34,577 bases of DNA, from contig NZ_JAPVLU010000063.1 of the NCBI RefSeq assembly GCF_027158205.1, positions 1-34,577 of the forward strand. Reading direction: 5' to 3'. Of this stretch, positions 34,126-34,577 are shown piece by piece. The DNA comes from Streptomyces sp. H39-S7 (lineage in GTDB: Bacteria; Actinomycetota; Actinomycetes; Streptomycetales; Streptomycetaceae). The notes under the pieces were generated by a model, which saw only the letters and a program-made list of their open reading frames with translations, was not told the origin of the DNA and made no database searches. The position numbers and the translations under genes were made by a program. Numbering within the stretch: position 1 is the stretch's first letter; the number at the start of each line of letters is the position of its first letter.

Positions 34126-34515
34126 GTGTATTCAGCTGTCATGCGTCGTATGGTCACAGCCGGTGTGGTTGCCGCCCTCGCCGGAACGGGCGTTCTTGCG
34201 GGCATCGGTGGGGCCGCCGCGGCAGCGCCCGTCGCCGTGAACGCCGTTGCCCACTCCGGCGACGAGGCCACGGTGGTGGCGGAGCCGCGCGGCAAGGTCG
34301 TCGCCAGCGGCGGCCTGTGGGTGCGCCAGGACCCGAACACCACATCCAAGCGCCTCAACCTGCTGGCACAGGGCGCCGTCGTGGCCTTGCAGTGCAAGAA
34401 AGCCGGCCAGAACGTGGACGGCAACAAGCTCTGGTACCGGCTCGGCGCCGGCAAGCCGGGCTGGGTGGCGGCGCGTTACGTGCAGAACCTGTCCGCTGTG
34501 CCGTACTGCAAGTGA
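34126..34515 (+). CDS. Secreted SH3-domain protein
   Basis: A 129-residue protein from GTG 34126, with GAGAGG seven bases upstream. Signal peptide: RRM, then a hydrophobic core VTAGVVAALAGTGVLAGIGG and a likely cut after AAAA near residue 34. The mature part has a bacterial SH3 (SH3b) domain: GLWVRQDPNTTSKRLNLL, QGAVVALQCKKAGQNVDGNK, LWYRLGAGKPGWVAARYVQN. Two cysteines (LQCKK and PYCK) could form a disulphide. Such small proteins bind cell wall or other extracellular ligands. Monocistronic as far as seen. Confidence 0.88.
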   Translation: MYSAVMRRMVTAGVVAALAGTGVLAGIGGAAAAAPVAVNAVAHSGDEATVVAEPRGKVVASGGLWVRQDPNTTSKRLNLLAQGAVVALQCKKAGQNVDGNKLWYRLGAGKPGWVAARYVQNLSAVPYCK

Positions 34516-34577
34516 TCCCGCGCCGCGCGTGAGCCGGCCACCTTGTTGATGCCGCCCTGGCGCTCCTCCTCCTGGCC

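Noticed and set aside
34516..34577. Possible end of a minus-strand gene at the right edge
   Set aside because: Only about 60 bases are visible and no stop or family can be fixed.

Overview
The window is high-GC actinobacterial DNA, almost certainly Streptomyces. The strongest marker is an intact tap-tpg pair (12885-15688), which encodes the telomere-associated protein and the terminal protein that cap linear Streptomyces replicons. With the many decayed genes, this points to a chromosome arm near its end, or a large linear plasmid. Codon use, AGGAGG-type ribosome sites, GTG/TTG starts and GTGA/ATGA gene overlaps all fit.

Left region (1-9245, minus strand, read from right to left): a pseudokinase with a membrane segment and a beta-propeller ectodomain, followed by two tandem paralogous modules. 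Each module is a 138-residue helical protein whose stop overlaps the start of a large STAND NTPase (P-loop, membrane segment, WD40 propeller). In each module the C-terminus of the small protein and the N-terminus of its STAND partner carry a related short motif (Y.AGRD.HI type). In module B the match is 14 of 20 residues. This looks like the amyloid-motif pairing described for bacterial NLR-like receptors and is the best candidate for an undescribed signalling or defence system here. The STAND gene of module A has a frameshift and runs off the left edge.

Telomere-type region (9591-15688): a DEAD/DEAH helicase of the helicase-associated-repeat family that has lost its distal RecA2 motifs through a frame-changing deletion; a Phd/YefM-RelE toxin-antitoxin pair; and, divergently, tap-tpg. 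Palindromes lie in the shared intergenic region.

Gene graveyard (15.9-21.3 kb): remnants of a VOC protein, a SnoaL-like protein, an ISL3-type transposase, a DUF2252 protein and a cation diffusion facilitator. Among them are apparently intact genes: two hypothetical proteins (one with a CxxC zinc ribbon), a secreted ricin-B-type lectin, an AraC-family regulator and a small helix-turn-helix-like protein.

Right region (21.6-34.5 kb): a DUF2254 membrane protein and a large LuxR/MalT-type ATPase regulator, then a run of small, probably stress-related proteins (unknown 65-residue protein, HdeD-like, PLDc_N-SHOCT, DUF7144, amphi-Trp with a histone-like basic tail). These are followed by a zinc-dependent glucose-dehydrogenase-like enzyme, a membrane-anchored diacylglycerol-kinase-like protein, an aldo/keto reductase and a secreted SH3 protein. 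Remnants of an MFS transporter and an SDR lie between them.

No tRNA, rRNA or CRISPR array was seen. All family assignments come from reading motifs by eye; no database search was run.
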